A stretch of DNA of 47,803 nt. Source: Candidatus Thioglobus sp. Its GTDB lineage: Bacteria > Pseudomonadota > Gammaproteobacteria > PS1 > Pseudothioglobaceae. Each line of letters begins with the position of its first letter. The first letter of the stretch is position 1. The notes beneath the pieces were generated by a model, which was given only the letters and a program-made list of their open reading frames with translations, was not told the origin of the DNA and ran no database searches. The translations under genes were made by a program, and so were the position numbers. The stretch covers positions 1-47,803 of the forward strand of contig NZ_JAQWSS010000084.1 of NCBI RefSeq assembly GCF_029243085.1. Reading direction: 5' to 3'. Of this stretch, positions 1-7,964 are shown one piece after another.

Positions 1-74
1 AAAAATTCAAATATCACAACTGCTACAACTAATGCTATAGCAACAGTTGGAATACTAAAAAAATTACTCTTCAT
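1..74 (-). CDS. Possible N-terminus of a small membrane protein, cut by the window edge
   Basis: An ATG at 74-72 opens a frame that runs to the left edge without a stop, giving 24 codons that begin MKSNFFSIPTVAIALV and continue as a hydrophobic stretch ending in IFEF. It looks like a signal anchor or first membrane segment. It would overlap the end of the phosphoethanolamine transferase gene by 11 bases in another frame, which fits translational coupling. There is no strong ribosome site, and too little is visible to name a family. A lipid A or phospholipid enzyme would be a natural neighbour, but that is a guess. Confidence 0.35.
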   Translation of the reverse strand, partial: MKSNFFSIPTVAIALVVAVVIFEF

Positions 75-1659
75 ATGATAGATAATCCATATTTTTGTCA
101 TACACTGTTGACCTAATATTCATCAGTCCTAAGAGTGTATGAAACATGCCGTCATGTGTCGTAGAGCTTTTAACTGTTTTTTGTAGGTCTTGTTGATTAA
201 TTTCCTTTGCAAATTGATCGTCAAACCACATAATTGAGCTAACATGAGTTTGCTCTTTTGGTGCTATAAAATACGGCATGCCGTGCAAATATAAGTTATT
301 TTCACCTAAAGATTCACCATGATCACTCATATAGAACATAGCAGTTTTATGAGTTTTTTGATTATTTTTCAATAGTTCAACCACTTTAGCAAGAAAATAA
401 TCTGTATAAACAATGGTATTGTCATAGGCGTTGTTAATTTGCTCGTTCGTGCATTCATTTAGTTGATTGGTTTCGCACACAGGTTTATATTTCTCAAATT
501 CTGCTGGATAACGCTTGTAATAAGCCGGACCGTGACTGCCCATCATATGTAAAACAATCATAATATCCTGATTTTTACGATCGTCTATATATGACTGCAA
601 CCCAACCAGCATCCCTTCATCACGACATTCATTGTCACAAATGGTATTACTATTATTTGACTGATAGTCTTGATATTCAACTCGATCTGCAACACTCTTT
701 GAGCTAGAGTTATTATCACGCCACAATACATTAACCCCTGCTGTTGATAAAACATCTAAAGCATTGCTCATATTTTTTCCTTGGGCATGAGAATAATCAC
801 TCTTAGTTAGCTTTGAAAACATGCATGGTAAAGATACTGCAGTATCGGTGCCACAAGAACTCATCTGGGAAAAGCTAATTACATCTTGCTGAGCAAGCAA
901 TGGATTGGTGTCTCTTTCATATCCATTTAATGAAAATCGGTCAGCTCTAGCGGTTTCTCCTGCGACAACAATGACTATTTTTTTACTCTTGTCATTCCTT
1001 TGAATAGTGGCATCTTGGCCAATGGTGACAAATGGTGCATTAGCGCTTTTAAACTGATTGCCAGTATACTTGCCGATTGCGTATAAGAAATAAGTTGGAT
1101 TAATGTGCAATCTAAGTTGTTTATTTTCTCTCGCAAATGACGTATAAGCTTTTGAAAACAACAGTGTCACCAAAACAAATACCATAATTAGAACCACAAT
1201 GGCTTTAAACTTACTCCACAACATTGAGGATATCGCTGTCTTTTTAAGCTCTAGTTTATAAACCCATATTGAAGGTAAAACACCTAATACCACAAAATAT
1301 ACGATTAACTTAAAACTAAACAGATCGAGTGATTCTGACAAGTTAGTTTCCAAGGTATTAACAATCATATTATCATCGAAAACAGTGCCGTAACTGTTGG
1401 CAAAGTAACTAACAACAGAAGAGGATAACAATATAAAAATTAAAATGGGCTTAACACTATAACGATAAGCTACTAACAACAAAAAAACTGACAAGAAGGA
1501 AAAGAGCCAAACTAGCAAAGAGACTACAAAACCAAGATTCTCAGAGAGCGGATAGACTACTATTGTCTCTGTAAAAAACTTAACATTGCCTGTTAAGGTT
1601 ATAAACAATGAAACGATCAGTACAAGCGACGTAATGGAGATTTTCTGAGTAAAATTCAT
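64..1659 (-). CDS. eptA: Phosphoethanolamine transferase, EptA/Mcr-type lipid A modifying enzyme
   Basis: Inner-membrane enzyme that moves phosphoethanolamine from phosphatidylethanolamine to lipid A, lowering the negative charge of the outer membrane. The 531-residue protein has about five N-terminal membrane helices (roughly residues 5-170) and then a periplasmic sulfatase-fold domain. Metal and catalytic residues of the family are visible: GETARADRFSLNGY with Glu235, CGTDTAVSLPCMF with the likely nucleophile Thr273, HGPAYYKRYP at 376, DHGE with Asp446-His447, and His459. Length matches EptA. The family is firm; lipid A is the likely but not proven acceptor, as EptB/EptC relatives act on core sugars. 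It is divergent from tatD and shares a short intergenic region with it that contains an inverted repeat. Confidence 0.9.
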   Translation of the reverse strand: MNFTQKISITSLVLIVSLFITLTGNVKFFTETIVVYPLSENLGFVVSLLVWLFSFLSVFLLLVAYRYSVKPILIFILLSSSVVSYFANSYGTVFDDNMIVNTLETNLSESLDLFSFKLIVYFVVLGVLPSIWVYKLELKKTAISSMLWSKFKAIVVLIMVFVLVTLLFSKAYTSFARENKQLRLHINPTYFLYAIGKYTGNQFKSANAPFVTIGQDATIQRNDKSKKIVIVVAGETARADRFSLNGYERDTNPLLAQQDVISFSQMSSCGTDTAVSLPCMFSKLTKSDYSHAQGKNMSNALDVLSTAGVNVLWRDNNSSSKSVADRVEYQDYQSNNSNTICDNECRDEGMLVGLQSYIDDRKNQDIMIVLHMMGSHGPAYYKRYPAEFEKYKPVCETNQLNECTNEQINNAYDNTIVYTDYFLAKVVELLKNNQKTHKTAMFYMSDHGESLGENNLYLHGMPYFIAPKEQTHVSSIMWFDDQFAKEINQQDLQKTVKSSTTHDGMFHTLLGLMNIRSTVYDKNMDYLSYEE

Positions 1660-1671
1660 GTTTTATATCAA

Positions 1672-1701
1672 ACGTAATAAATGTCGATTATTATATTACG
1701 T
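1672..1701. promoter_or_regulatory. 8-bp inverted repeat in the divergent eptA/tatD intergenic region
   Basis: ACGTAATA at 1672-1679 is matched by TATTACGT at 1694-1701 with a 14-base centre. It sits in the 67 bases between the two divergent starts, where an operator could serve both genes. AT-rich sequence makes chance matches common, so this is only a candidate. Confidence 0.3.
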
Positions 1702-1726
1702 AATGATCTTTCTTAGAAGCCAACAT

Positions 1727-2401
1727 ATGATTAATTCACACGCACATTTAGATTTTGACAATATGAATTCAGTTGCAGAAAATGCAGTTGCTATTGTGCC
1801 TAGTATTGGCCAGCAAAATTGGATCGATGTACAAATGTACCCTTATTTTGCTTTTGGCATTCATCCGTGGATGGTTGAATCTCACTCACAGCAAGAACTT
1901 GACCATTTAGAGTATTTAATTAAATGCAATAATCCAGTTGCAATTGGTGAATGTGGACTAGATTACATTAAAGATATTGACAAAGAAACGCAACTGCATT
2001 TTTTTAATTCTCAACTGATAATGGCGGAAAAATACGATCTTCCTATAATCATTCATGCAGTCAAAGCTACTGAAGATGTTATCTTTCTACTAAAAAAATA
2101 CTCAAAATTAAGGGGTGAAATTCACGGTTTTTCTGGCAGTGAATCTCAAGCCAAACAATTAACTAGTATGGGGTTTTATCTTGGTTTTGGTATGCAAATT
2201 CTTAATCAAAAATCAACCAAAATTCGACAAATTGTTAAAAACTGTCCGCTGGAATTTATATTGATTGAGACTGATGACCATCATAATCCGAATGATTTAC
2301 AGCTAGTGGCAGAAGAGATTGCCAAGCTTAAGAAAATTCCAATAGACACTGTGACCACTCAATGTGATAATAATGCTATTTTATTATTTAACTTAAAATA
2401 A
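1727..2401 (+). CDS. tatD: TatD-family metal-dependent hydrolase
   Basis: Member of the TatD deoxyribonuclease superfamily, cytoplasmic TIM-barrel hydrolases acting on DNA ends or other substrates. The open frame extends upstream to 1658, but the ATG at 1727 gives a protein starting MINSHAHLD, where family members start, so I use it (224 residues). Metal ligands are visible: the HxH pair near the N-terminus, Glu in GECGLDY, His in IIIHAV and in GEIHGF, and Asp in ETDD. It is about 30 residues shorter than E. coli TatD (260), and the usual ETDSP-type motif reads ETDDHHNP. Its stop overlaps the tcdA start by one base (TAATG), so the two are translated together. The exact substrate is unknown. 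Confidence 0.82.
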   Translation: MINSHAHLDFDNMNSVAENAVAIVPSIGQQNWIDVQMYPYFAFGIHPWMVESHSQQELDHLEYLIKCNNPVAIGECGLDYIKDIDKETQLHFFNSQLIMAEKYDLPIIIHAVKATEDVIFLLKKYSKLRGEIHGFSGSESQAKQLTSMGFYLGFGMQILNQKSTKIRQIVKNCPLEFILIETDDHHNPNDLQLVAEEIAKLKKIPIDTVTTQCDNNAILLFNLK

Positions 2402-3138
2402 TGGCTGGAAGTTGTGCGCGTACTGAAATACTACTAGGTCAAAACGGCTTGGCACGATTGGCCGAATCCCACGTGGTCATTGCTGGACTTGGTGGTGTAG
2501 GTGGCGCCTGTGCTGAAAGTCTGTGTCGAGCTGGCATTGGCACCCTGACTTTAATTGATTTTGACATTGTTGAAACAACTGACCTAAACCGACAAATTAT
2601 TGCGCTTAACTCTACTTTGGGACTCAAAAAGGTAGATGTATTGGCTGATAGGTTGCATGATATCAACCCAACGACTGTTATCATTAAGCGCGATGAGTTT
2701 ATTGATCGAGAGAAGGCTCAATTAATAGCTCTGAATGAGGACTATCATTTTGTGGCAGATTGTATCGATGCAATTGCCTATAAAACCGTCCTAATAGATA
2801 GCTGTAATAAATCAGGCATGGCTATTATTTCAAGCATGGGTGCTGGCGGCAGACTGGATCCAACACAAGTGAAAATTTCGCGCATGGATAAAACTCAAAA
2901 CTGCGCTCTAGCTAGGGAAATGCGCAAACAACTTAGAAACATCCGCGCCTCAATGAAATTTCCTGTAGTGCATTCTACTGAATTACAAATTAAAGCCTTG
3001 CCACATAAAGCAGTTACTGAGACAGATACAGCGCCAGCTGGAAGACCTAGAGCTGTAAATGGTGCAATTTCCTATATGCCCAATATCTTTGGACTCATGA
3101 TGGCAGGCCATATTATTCAAACTTTATTAAAATCTTGA
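2401..3138 (+). CDS. tcdA: tRNA threonylcarbamoyladenosine dehydratase
   Basis: E1/ThiF/MoeB-superfamily enzyme that uses ATP to dehydrate t6A37 of ANN-decoding tRNAs to the cyclic form ct6A. Residues 1-245 show the Rossmann loop GLGGVGGACAESL, the acidic-arginine motif DFDIVETTDLNRQ that binds ATP, and the family segment SSMGAGGRLDPT. Length is near that of E. coli TcdA (268). TsaD, which makes its t6A substrate, is encoded later in the same window (39.1-40.1 kb). The start overlaps the tatD stop by one base, so the pair forms an operon. A general ThiF-like role is the alternative, but the motif set and length favour TcdA. Confidence 0.9.
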   Translation: MAGSCARTEILLGQNGLARLAESHVVIAGLGGVGGACAESLCRAGIGTLTLIDFDIVETTDLNRQIIALNSTLGLKKVDVLADRLHDINPTTVIIKRDEFIDREKAQLIALNEDYHFVADCIDAIAYKTVLIDSCNKSGMAIISSMGAGGRLDPTQVKISRMDKTQNCALAREMRKQLRNIRASMKFPVVHSTELQIKALPHKAVTETDTAPAGRPRAVNGAISYMPNIFGLMMAGHIIQTLLKS

Positions 3139-3162
3139 CATAATTTAAACAAGGAAATACTT

Positions 3163-3717
3163 ATGGTTAGTACTGAAACACCTATTTGTGACTTTAATTC
3201 ACCGGCAGTTAATTTTGAACTAAAGGGTGTCGATGGAAAAACTCACACTCTAGAGAGCTGCAAAGGCGAGAAAGGCTTATTAGTTATGTTTATTTGTAAT
3301 CACTGTCCTTATGTAAAGGCGATTATTGATCGAATCATTCGTGACACTGGAGAATTAAAAGCAATGGGCTTAAATACGGTGGCCATTATGTCGAACAACC
3401 CTGATGAATATGAAGCGGATTCTTTCGAAAATATGAAAAAAATAGCTGAAGAAATGAATTTCCCTTTTCCTTATTTGATCGATGAAACACAAGAAATCGC
3501 TAAATCCTATGGCGCAGTTTGCACGCCTGATTTTTTTGGCTATAACAACAAACTCGAATTACAATATCGAGGTCGTCTAGACGCATCACGCAAAGAAAGC
3601 GCAGCTGAAGATGTTAAACGTGACCTTTTCGATGCAATGAAACAAGTGGTCATTAACGGCAAAGGTCCGTTAGAACAAATCCCATCAATGGGCTGTTCTA
3701 TTAAGTGGCTCGACTAA
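3163..3717 (+). CDS. Thioredoxin-fold peroxiredoxin-like protein (PRX-like1 group)
   Basis: Thioredoxin-fold protein of 184 residues in the AhpC/TSA-redoxin superfamily. The motif CNHCPYVKAI at 45-54 is the signature of the PRX-like1 subgroup, with the CxxC pair Cys45 and Cys48; a further cysteine lies in the segment AVCTPDFF. No signal peptide is present, so it is probably cytoplasmic, in contrast to TlpA/ResA proteins. AAGGAAATACTT just before the ATG is a good ribosome site. Substrate is unknown; thiol peroxidase or disulfide reductase activity is the family expectation. It ends tail to tail with the DsrE-like gene, the two overlapping by four bases. Confidence 0.8.
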   Translation: MVSTETPICDFNSPAVNFELKGVDGKTHTLESCKGEKGLLVMFICNHCPYVKAIIDRIIRDTGELKAMGLNTVAIMSNNPDEYEADSFENMKKIAEEMNFPFPYLIDETQEIAKSYGAVCTPDFFGYNNKLELQYRGRLDASRKESAAEDVKRDLFDAMKQVVINGKGPLEQIPSMGCSIKWLD

Positions 3718-4034
3718 AAGGTGAGCACCTTATCAGAGTGCTTAATAATTGTATGTAAATCATCCAAGGTAGACATTGAACAAAAATTGGAGGATTTAGA
3801 TTGTCTAATCTTTAGACATGTTCCGCAGGCAAATATTTTGCCACCTTGATCGACAAATTCTTGCATTAGTTCTGTAATCTTAAACTGGCCATTATCCAAT
3901 GTTTCACTCTCTACACCCTTTGCCAATAAAAACACTTGAACTACCTCATTTTTACCTAAGGAAAAAACACCAATTCTGAATGCATTAAATACAGTTTCAG
4001 GATCATTAGAATAGATAATCATTCCAAGCTTCAT
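3714..4034 (-). CDS. DsrE/DsrF-like family protein
   Basis: Small soluble protein (106 residues) of the DsrE/DsrF/DsrH-like sulfur-relay fold. The N-terminus MKLGMIIYSNDPETVFNAFR gives the first strand and helix, and CGTCLKIR near residues 70-77 holds the conserved cysteine position that carries persulfide in active members; a third cysteine follows about ten residues later. The frame opens at 4046, but the second ATG at 4034 lies five bases after a perfect GGAGG, which decides the start. It is a single gene, not a dsrEFH set, so a role in dissimilatory sulfur oxidation cannot be claimed. Stress or sulfur-trafficking functions are possible. Confidence 0.75.
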   Translation of the reverse strand: MKLGMIIYSNDPETVFNAFRIGVFSLGKNEVVQVFLLAKGVESETLDNGQFKITELMQEFVDQGGKIFACGTCLKIRQSKSSNFCSMSTLDDLHTIIKHSDKVLTF

Positions 4035-4115
4035 CACAACCTCCATAAAGTTCGTATCTTATTAAGATTGTACGCCTAATTAATATAATAAAAAACTGAT
4101 ATAACATAGTTAGCG

Positions 4116-4121
4116 TATAAT
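4116..4121 (+). promoter_or_regulatory. Probable -10 element of deaD
   Basis: A perfect TATAAT lies 29 bases before the deaD ATG. The -35 region at the right distance is poor (no TTGACA-like hexamer), so the call rests on the -10 alone. Confidence 0.4.
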
Positions 4122-4150
4122 TGCGTTCTTTGCCTGTCTTATAAATCCGC

Positions 4151-6025
4151 ATGTCTGAACAAAAAACTGATAATCAATCACAAAAAACATTTAATGATTT
4201 AGGTCTTTCCAATTCGATTCTAAGTGTACTAGATACTATTGGATATGAAACCCCTTCTCCGATTCAGGAGCAGTGTATCACTCATCTTTTAAACGGCGAG
4301 GATATCATTGGTCAGGCGCAAACAGGTACTGGAAAAACAGCTGCTTTTGCTCTTCCGTTATTAGATAATATTGATCTTAACTTAAATGCGCCTCAGCTAC
4401 TCATTTTAGCGCCAACACGTGAACTGGCTATTCAGGTTTCAGAAGCCGTTCAAACTTATGCACGTGGCATGAAGGGTTTTCATGTGCTGCCAATTTACGG
4501 TGGACAATCTTATGATGTTCAACTGCGTCCTTTAAAGCGCGGTGTTCATTGTGTAGTAGGAACGCCTGGTCGTGTGATGGATCACATCAAAAAAGGCACT
4601 TTGAAGTTAGAAAACTTAAAGTCATTTGTACTAGATGAAGCCGATGAAATGTTAAAGATGGGCTTTATTGACGATATTAAATGGGTAATGGAGCGCATTC
4701 CTGAACAACGTCAAATTGCACTTTTCTCTGCTACCATGCCAAGTGTGATCAAGCGTGTTGCTGAAAAATTTTTAAACAAGCCTAAAGTTGTTCAAGTCAA
4801 AAACAAAACTGAAACAGCGCCAACTATTACTCAAAAATACTGTCTAGTTGGCGGCTTACAGCAAAAACTTGACGCACTAACTCGAATTCTAGAAGTGACA
4901 GAGTTTGACGCGATGATTATCTTTGCGAGAACCAAAACTTTGACAGTTGAATTAGCAGAGAAACTTTCAGCTAGGGGATTTACTGCTGAGGCGATAAATG
5001 GCGATATTCAGCAAAATCAGCGTGAGCGCTTGATTAATAACTACAAAAAAGGCAAGATTGACATTCTAATTGCAACTGACGTTGCGGCTCGTGGACTAGA
5101 TGTACCACGTATTTCTCATGTAGTGAACTATGATATTCCTCAAGATGCAGAAACTTATGTACACCGAATTGGTCGTACTGGTCGAGCTGGACGCGAAGGT
5201 GAAGCAATTTTATTTGTCACTCATCGTGAGCGTCGTATGCTTAACAATATTGAGCGTGTAACACGTCAAAAAATTGAGCCTATTGAGCTACCTACTGCAA
5301 AAATCATTAATGAAAAACGTATTGACACGTTTAAGAAAAAAATAACAGAAACTATTAACAATCAAGATTTAAGCATCTTCGAAAAACTTGTTACTGAGTT
5401 TCAAGAAGCTAACGAAGACAGTTCGCATCTTAAAATTGCAGCAGCGTTGGCACATATTGCACAAGGTAACGAGCCTTTACTATTGTCTGAAAAAGAGCCA
5501 AGCTTTGGCAGAGATCAAAAACCAGGTGAAGAGAAAATTGTACCAGTAGAGGCAACTCCGCTAAAAGATCATCCGCAAATTCCAATGCGTCGCTATAAAA
5601 TCGAAGTGGGCAATAGTAACAATATTAAGCCGGGAAATATTCTCGGCGCCATTGCTAATGAAGCAGATATGGATAGTGAATACATTGGCTCTATTCAAAT
5701 TTTTGATCATTTTTCGACTGTTGATTTACCAGATGAAATGCCCAAAGAAATATTTGAGGTGTTGAAAAAAACAACAGTTAATGGCAAGCGCTTGAATATT
5801 GCTGAATTAACCGAAAAAAACAACAAGGCAACCGTTGGTGGCTTACAAAAATCTAAACGAAACTTTGGCCGTAAGAAGTTTTCTAAAGACTCGCGTGGTG
5901 GCAACCGAGGCTCTAGAGATGGCGGTCGAGGCTCTAGAGATGGCAGAAAAGGTGGTGGAGATAACAAGGGTGGCGGTCGTAATAAACCTAAATTCTCACG
6001 CTCTAAACCTAAAAACAATTCTTAA
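4151..6025 (+). CDS. deaD: DEAD-box RNA helicase DeaD/CsdA
   Basis: ATP-dependent RNA helicase used in ribosome assembly and RNA decay, especially in the cold. The 624 residues contain the full helicase core: Q-motif region at 13-40, motif I AQTGTGKT at 56-63, PTREL at 88-92, TPGR at 138-141, DEAD at 162-165, SAT at 193-195, then ATDVAARGLD and HRIGRTGRAG in the second RecA domain. A DbpA-type RNA-binding domain follows (about 480-555), and then a Gly/Arg/Lys-rich tail with RGG-like repeats. Length and layout match CsdA (629). The next gene is a cold-shock protein, in keeping with a cold-response role. No clear Shine-Dalgarno precedes the ATG. Confidence 0.95.
   Translation: MSEQKTDNQSQKTFNDLGLSNSILSVLDTIGYETPSPIQEQCITHLLNGEDIIGQAQTGTGKTAAFALPLLDNIDLNLNAPQLLILAPTRELAIQVSEAVQTYARGMKGFHVLPIYGGQSYDVQLRPLKRGVHCVVGTPGRVMDHIKKGTLKLENLKSFVLDEADEMLKMGFIDDIKWVMERIPEQRQIALFSATMPSVIKRVAEKFLNKPKVVQVKNKTETAPTITQKYCLVGGLQQKLDALTRILEVTEFDAMIIFARTKTLTVELAEKLSARGFTAEAINGDIQQNQRERLINNYKKGKIDILIATDVAARGLDVPRISHVVNYDIPQDAETYVHRIGRTGRAGREGEAILFVTHRERRMLNNIERVTRQKIEPIELPTAKIINEKRIDTFKKKITETINNQDLSIFEKLVTEFQEANEDSSHLKIAAALAHIAQGNEPLLLSEKEPSFGRDQKPGEEKIVPVEATPLKDHPQIPMRRYKIEVGNSNNIKPGNILGAIANEADMDSEYIGSIQIFDHFSTVDLPDEMPKEIFEVLKKTTVNGKRLNIAELTEKNNKATVGGLQKSKRNFGRKKFSKDSRGGNRGSRDGGRGSRDGRKGGGDNKGGGRNKPKFSRSKPKNNS
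5906..5947 (+). repeat. 21-bp direct repeat in the deaD Gly/Arg-rich tail
   Basis: The 18-base segment CGAGGCTCTAGAGATGGC begins at 5906 and again at 5927, so the period is 21 bases or seven residues (RGSRDGG/RGSRDGR). It is a small coding repeat that lengthens the RNA-binding tail, probably by slippage. Confidence 0.8.
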
Positions 6026-6187
6026 ACATTAAATTTAACCTGTTAACAGGTGTAAAGTACGTTAAAATGCACGTGCTGGTAAAGTATACAGCTGCTATTT
6101 ATATTGTTTTGACTGATGGTTTCATCCTCTCTAAGTTATAAATGTGGTCTATTTTTACGGTATTTTTTTAAACTTATAGGAGACATC
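6026..6187 (+). promoter_or_regulatory. 162-base leader region before the cold-shock gene
   Basis: No gene is supported here. The open frame to 6116 is only an upstream extension of the cold-shock reading frame. A TATAAA at 6137-6142 may be a -10, with no good -35. Long structured leaders acting as thermosensors are known for CspA mRNAs, so the length is suggestive, but I did not find an E. coli-like cold box. CTATAGGAGACATC immediately before the ATG at 6188 is the ribosome site. Confidence 0.3.
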
Positions 6188-6391
6188 ATGTCTACAACAG
6201 GAAAGGTTAAGTGGTTTGACGCAAAGAAAGGTTTTGGTTTTATTGAGCAAGAAAGTGGTGACGATGTATTCGTTCACTTCCGTGCTATCCAAGGCGACGG
6301 TTACAAGTCACTAGAAGAAGGTCAAGAAGTAGAATTTGATTTAGAAGATGGTGCTAAAGGTCCACAAGCGGCTAACGTACATCCTCAGTAA
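6188..6391 (+). CDS. Cold-shock domain protein, CspA family
   Basis: Single cold-shock domain (67 residues), an OB-fold RNA chaperone that binds single-stranded RNA and DNA. The start [20 protein letters not shown] contains RNP1 (KGFGFIE), and RNP2 follows as DDVFVHF. The frame is open from 6116, but AGGAGA just ahead of the ATG at 6188 and the family length fix this start. It lies downstream of deaD and is closed by a strong terminator, so it likely has its own mRNA. Which of the csp paralogues it corresponds to cannot be told from sequence. Confidence 0.95.
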   Translation: MSTTGKVKWFDAKKGFGFIEQESGDDVFVHFRAIQGDGYKSLEEGQEVEFDLEDGAKGPQAANVHPQ

Positions 6392-6411
6392 CTTTATAGT
6401 TATTTGAATTC

Positions 6412-6442
6412 AAAAAACCCAGCTTGAACGCTGGGTTTTTTA
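6412..6442 (+). terminator. Rho-independent terminator of the cold-shock gene
   Basis: AAAAAACCCAGC at 6412-6423 pairs perfectly with GCTGGGTTTTTT at 6430-6441 around a six-base loop. The GC core followed by six T residues is a textbook intrinsic terminator, 20 bases after the cold-shock stop. The flanking A tract makes it potentially bidirectional. Confidence 0.93.
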
Positions 6443-6469
6443 TTGTCTAAAATTCGTTAAAATAGACTC

Positions 6470-7885
6470 ATGAAAACATACTATTGGTACGACTACGAGA
6501 CTTTTGGAATCAACCCAAAGACAGATCGAATTTCTCAATTCGCTGGAATTAGAACAGATGAAAATCTTAATATACTAGATGAGCATATGTTTTATTGTAA
6601 ACCAACTAATGACTGTCTACCATCGCCAGAAGCCTGCAATGTAACAGGAATAACACCTCAATTGTGCGCTCAAAAAGGCATGATTGAGCACGAGTTTATT
6701 AAGAAAATACAACTTGAGTTTGCCACGCCAAACACCTGTATTGCAGGCTATAACTCAATCCGATTTGATGATGAATTTACCCGTTACACCTTGTATCGAA
6801 ATTTCATGGACCCTTATGCATGGCATTGGCAAAATGGCAATACACGCTGGGATATATTAGATGTAGTTCGAATGTGTTATGCACTAAAAAAAGACAATAG
6901 TCTTAAATGGGTTTATGATGATAACGGTAAGCCTATTTTTAAATTAGATCGACTTTCCCCTGCTAATGGAATTGAGCACGCCAATGCACATGATGCTCTC
7001 GCTGATGTGCGTGCAACCATAGCACTTGCTAGAATTATAAAATCCACGCAACCAGGATTATTTGACCATGCATTTAAATTGCGAGAAAAGAAATTTGTTG
7101 AATCCAGTCTTAACTTATTTGAGCCTATGCTGCACACTTCTGGCATGTACCCAGCAGATAAGTCGTGTACACGTCTTTCTGTAGCACTTGCCTACCATCC
7201 TCAATATAACGATCGGGCTATTGTCTTTAATTTAGATCAAGATCCGTCAGTATTACTAGAAATGAGTACGGATGAGCTCAGAACGCTTACGTTTACCAAG
7301 CAAGCAGAATTGCCATCAGGTGTTAATCGGTTACAAATTAAAGATTTGGTTTTTAATAAAAGCCCAATGTTTGTCACTAATATTTACAAAATCGATCCAA
7401 AAATTGCGGAACAATTGCAAATTAATATGGAGCTTTGCCTTCAACACCTCACTTTTATTAAATATAATCAAGTTGCCATTGAGAAAGCGGTTCAAGATTT
7501 ATACAGTAATAATCAAGATTTTTCTGATAACAATGACGTTGACCAATCTTTATATGGTGGGTTTATGGATAATACTGATAAACGTATCGCCCAACAGCTA
7601 CAAACACTCAGCATTACCGAACTCAAGAATTTCCATCCAAAGTTTAAAGATGAAAAGCTTGCTAATTTACTCATCCATTTCAAAGCTAGGAATTATCCTG
7701 AATGCTTAACTGATGATGAAGCTGAAAACTGGTTTGAAATAGTACAAGGTAGAGTTCAAGCTGGAGAAAATGGTTATCTTTCAATTGATCAATATTTCCA
7801 ACGTATTAATATTATGCGTGAACAGTATCCACAAAAAGAATCGCTTTGGCAACAACTCGAAAGCTATGGAGAATCTTTCTTTTAA
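6470..7885 (+). CDS. sbcB: Exodeoxyribonuclease I
   Basis: 3'-5' single-strand DNA exonuclease for recombination and mismatch repair. The 471-residue protein begins with the DEDDh nuclease signature YDYETFGINP (Asp8, Glu10), continues with AGYNSIRFDDEFTRY, and has the later HDALADVRATIAL segment holding the catalytic His/Asp. The C-terminal part matches the SH3-like and helical domains of ExoI in extent (E. coli 475 residues). It starts 28 bases after the cold-shock terminator. TTAAAATAGACTC right before the ATG could hold a weak -10, but that would make the message nearly leaderless. Confidence 0.94.
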   Translation: MKTYYWYDYETFGINPKTDRISQFAGIRTDENLNILDEHMFYCKPTNDCLPSPEACNVTGITPQLCAQKGMIEHEFIKKIQLEFATPNTCIAGYNSIRFDDEFTRYTLYRNFMDPYAWHWQNGNTRWDILDVVRMCYALKKDNSLKWVYDDNGKPIFKLDRLSPANGIEHANAHDALADVRATIALARIIKSTQPGLFDHAFKLREKKFVESSLNLFEPMLHTSGMYPADKSCTRLSVALAYHPQYNDRAIVFNLDQDPSVLLEMSTDELRTLTFTKQAELPSGVNRLQIKDLVFNKSPMFVTNIYKIDPKIAEQLQINMELCLQHLTFIKYNQVAIEKAVQDLYSNNQDFSDNNDVDQSLYGGFMDNTDKRIAQQLQTLSITELKNFHPKFKDEKLANLLIHFKARNYPECLTDDEAENWFEIVQGRVQAGENGYLSIDQYFQRINIMREQYPQKESLWQQLESYGESFF

Positions 7886-7901
7886 GTTTTTTCAGCTCGT
7901 T

Positions 7902-7930
7902 TTGCTATTTATTTAGATTTCAGGTATAAT
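7902..7930 (+). promoter_or_regulatory. Sigma-70-type promoter of the nth operon
   Basis: TTGCTA at 7902-7907 and a perfect TATAAT at 7925-7930 are separated by 17 bases. Transcription would start near 7937 and give a leader of about 28 bases before nth. Confidence 0.65.
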
Positions 7931-7964
7931 CTTTGGCTATTGAGAAATTAAGCAAAAGAGAAGA

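Noticed and set aside
5707-6018. 103-codon minus-strand frame with Pro/Leu-rich product
   Set aside because: Antisense to the Gly/Arg-rich tail of deaD, which forces a Pro-rich shadow.
6116-6187. N-terminal extension of the cold-shock protein
   Set aside because: The ATG at 6188 has AGGAGA before it and matches the family start; the extension reads as leader.
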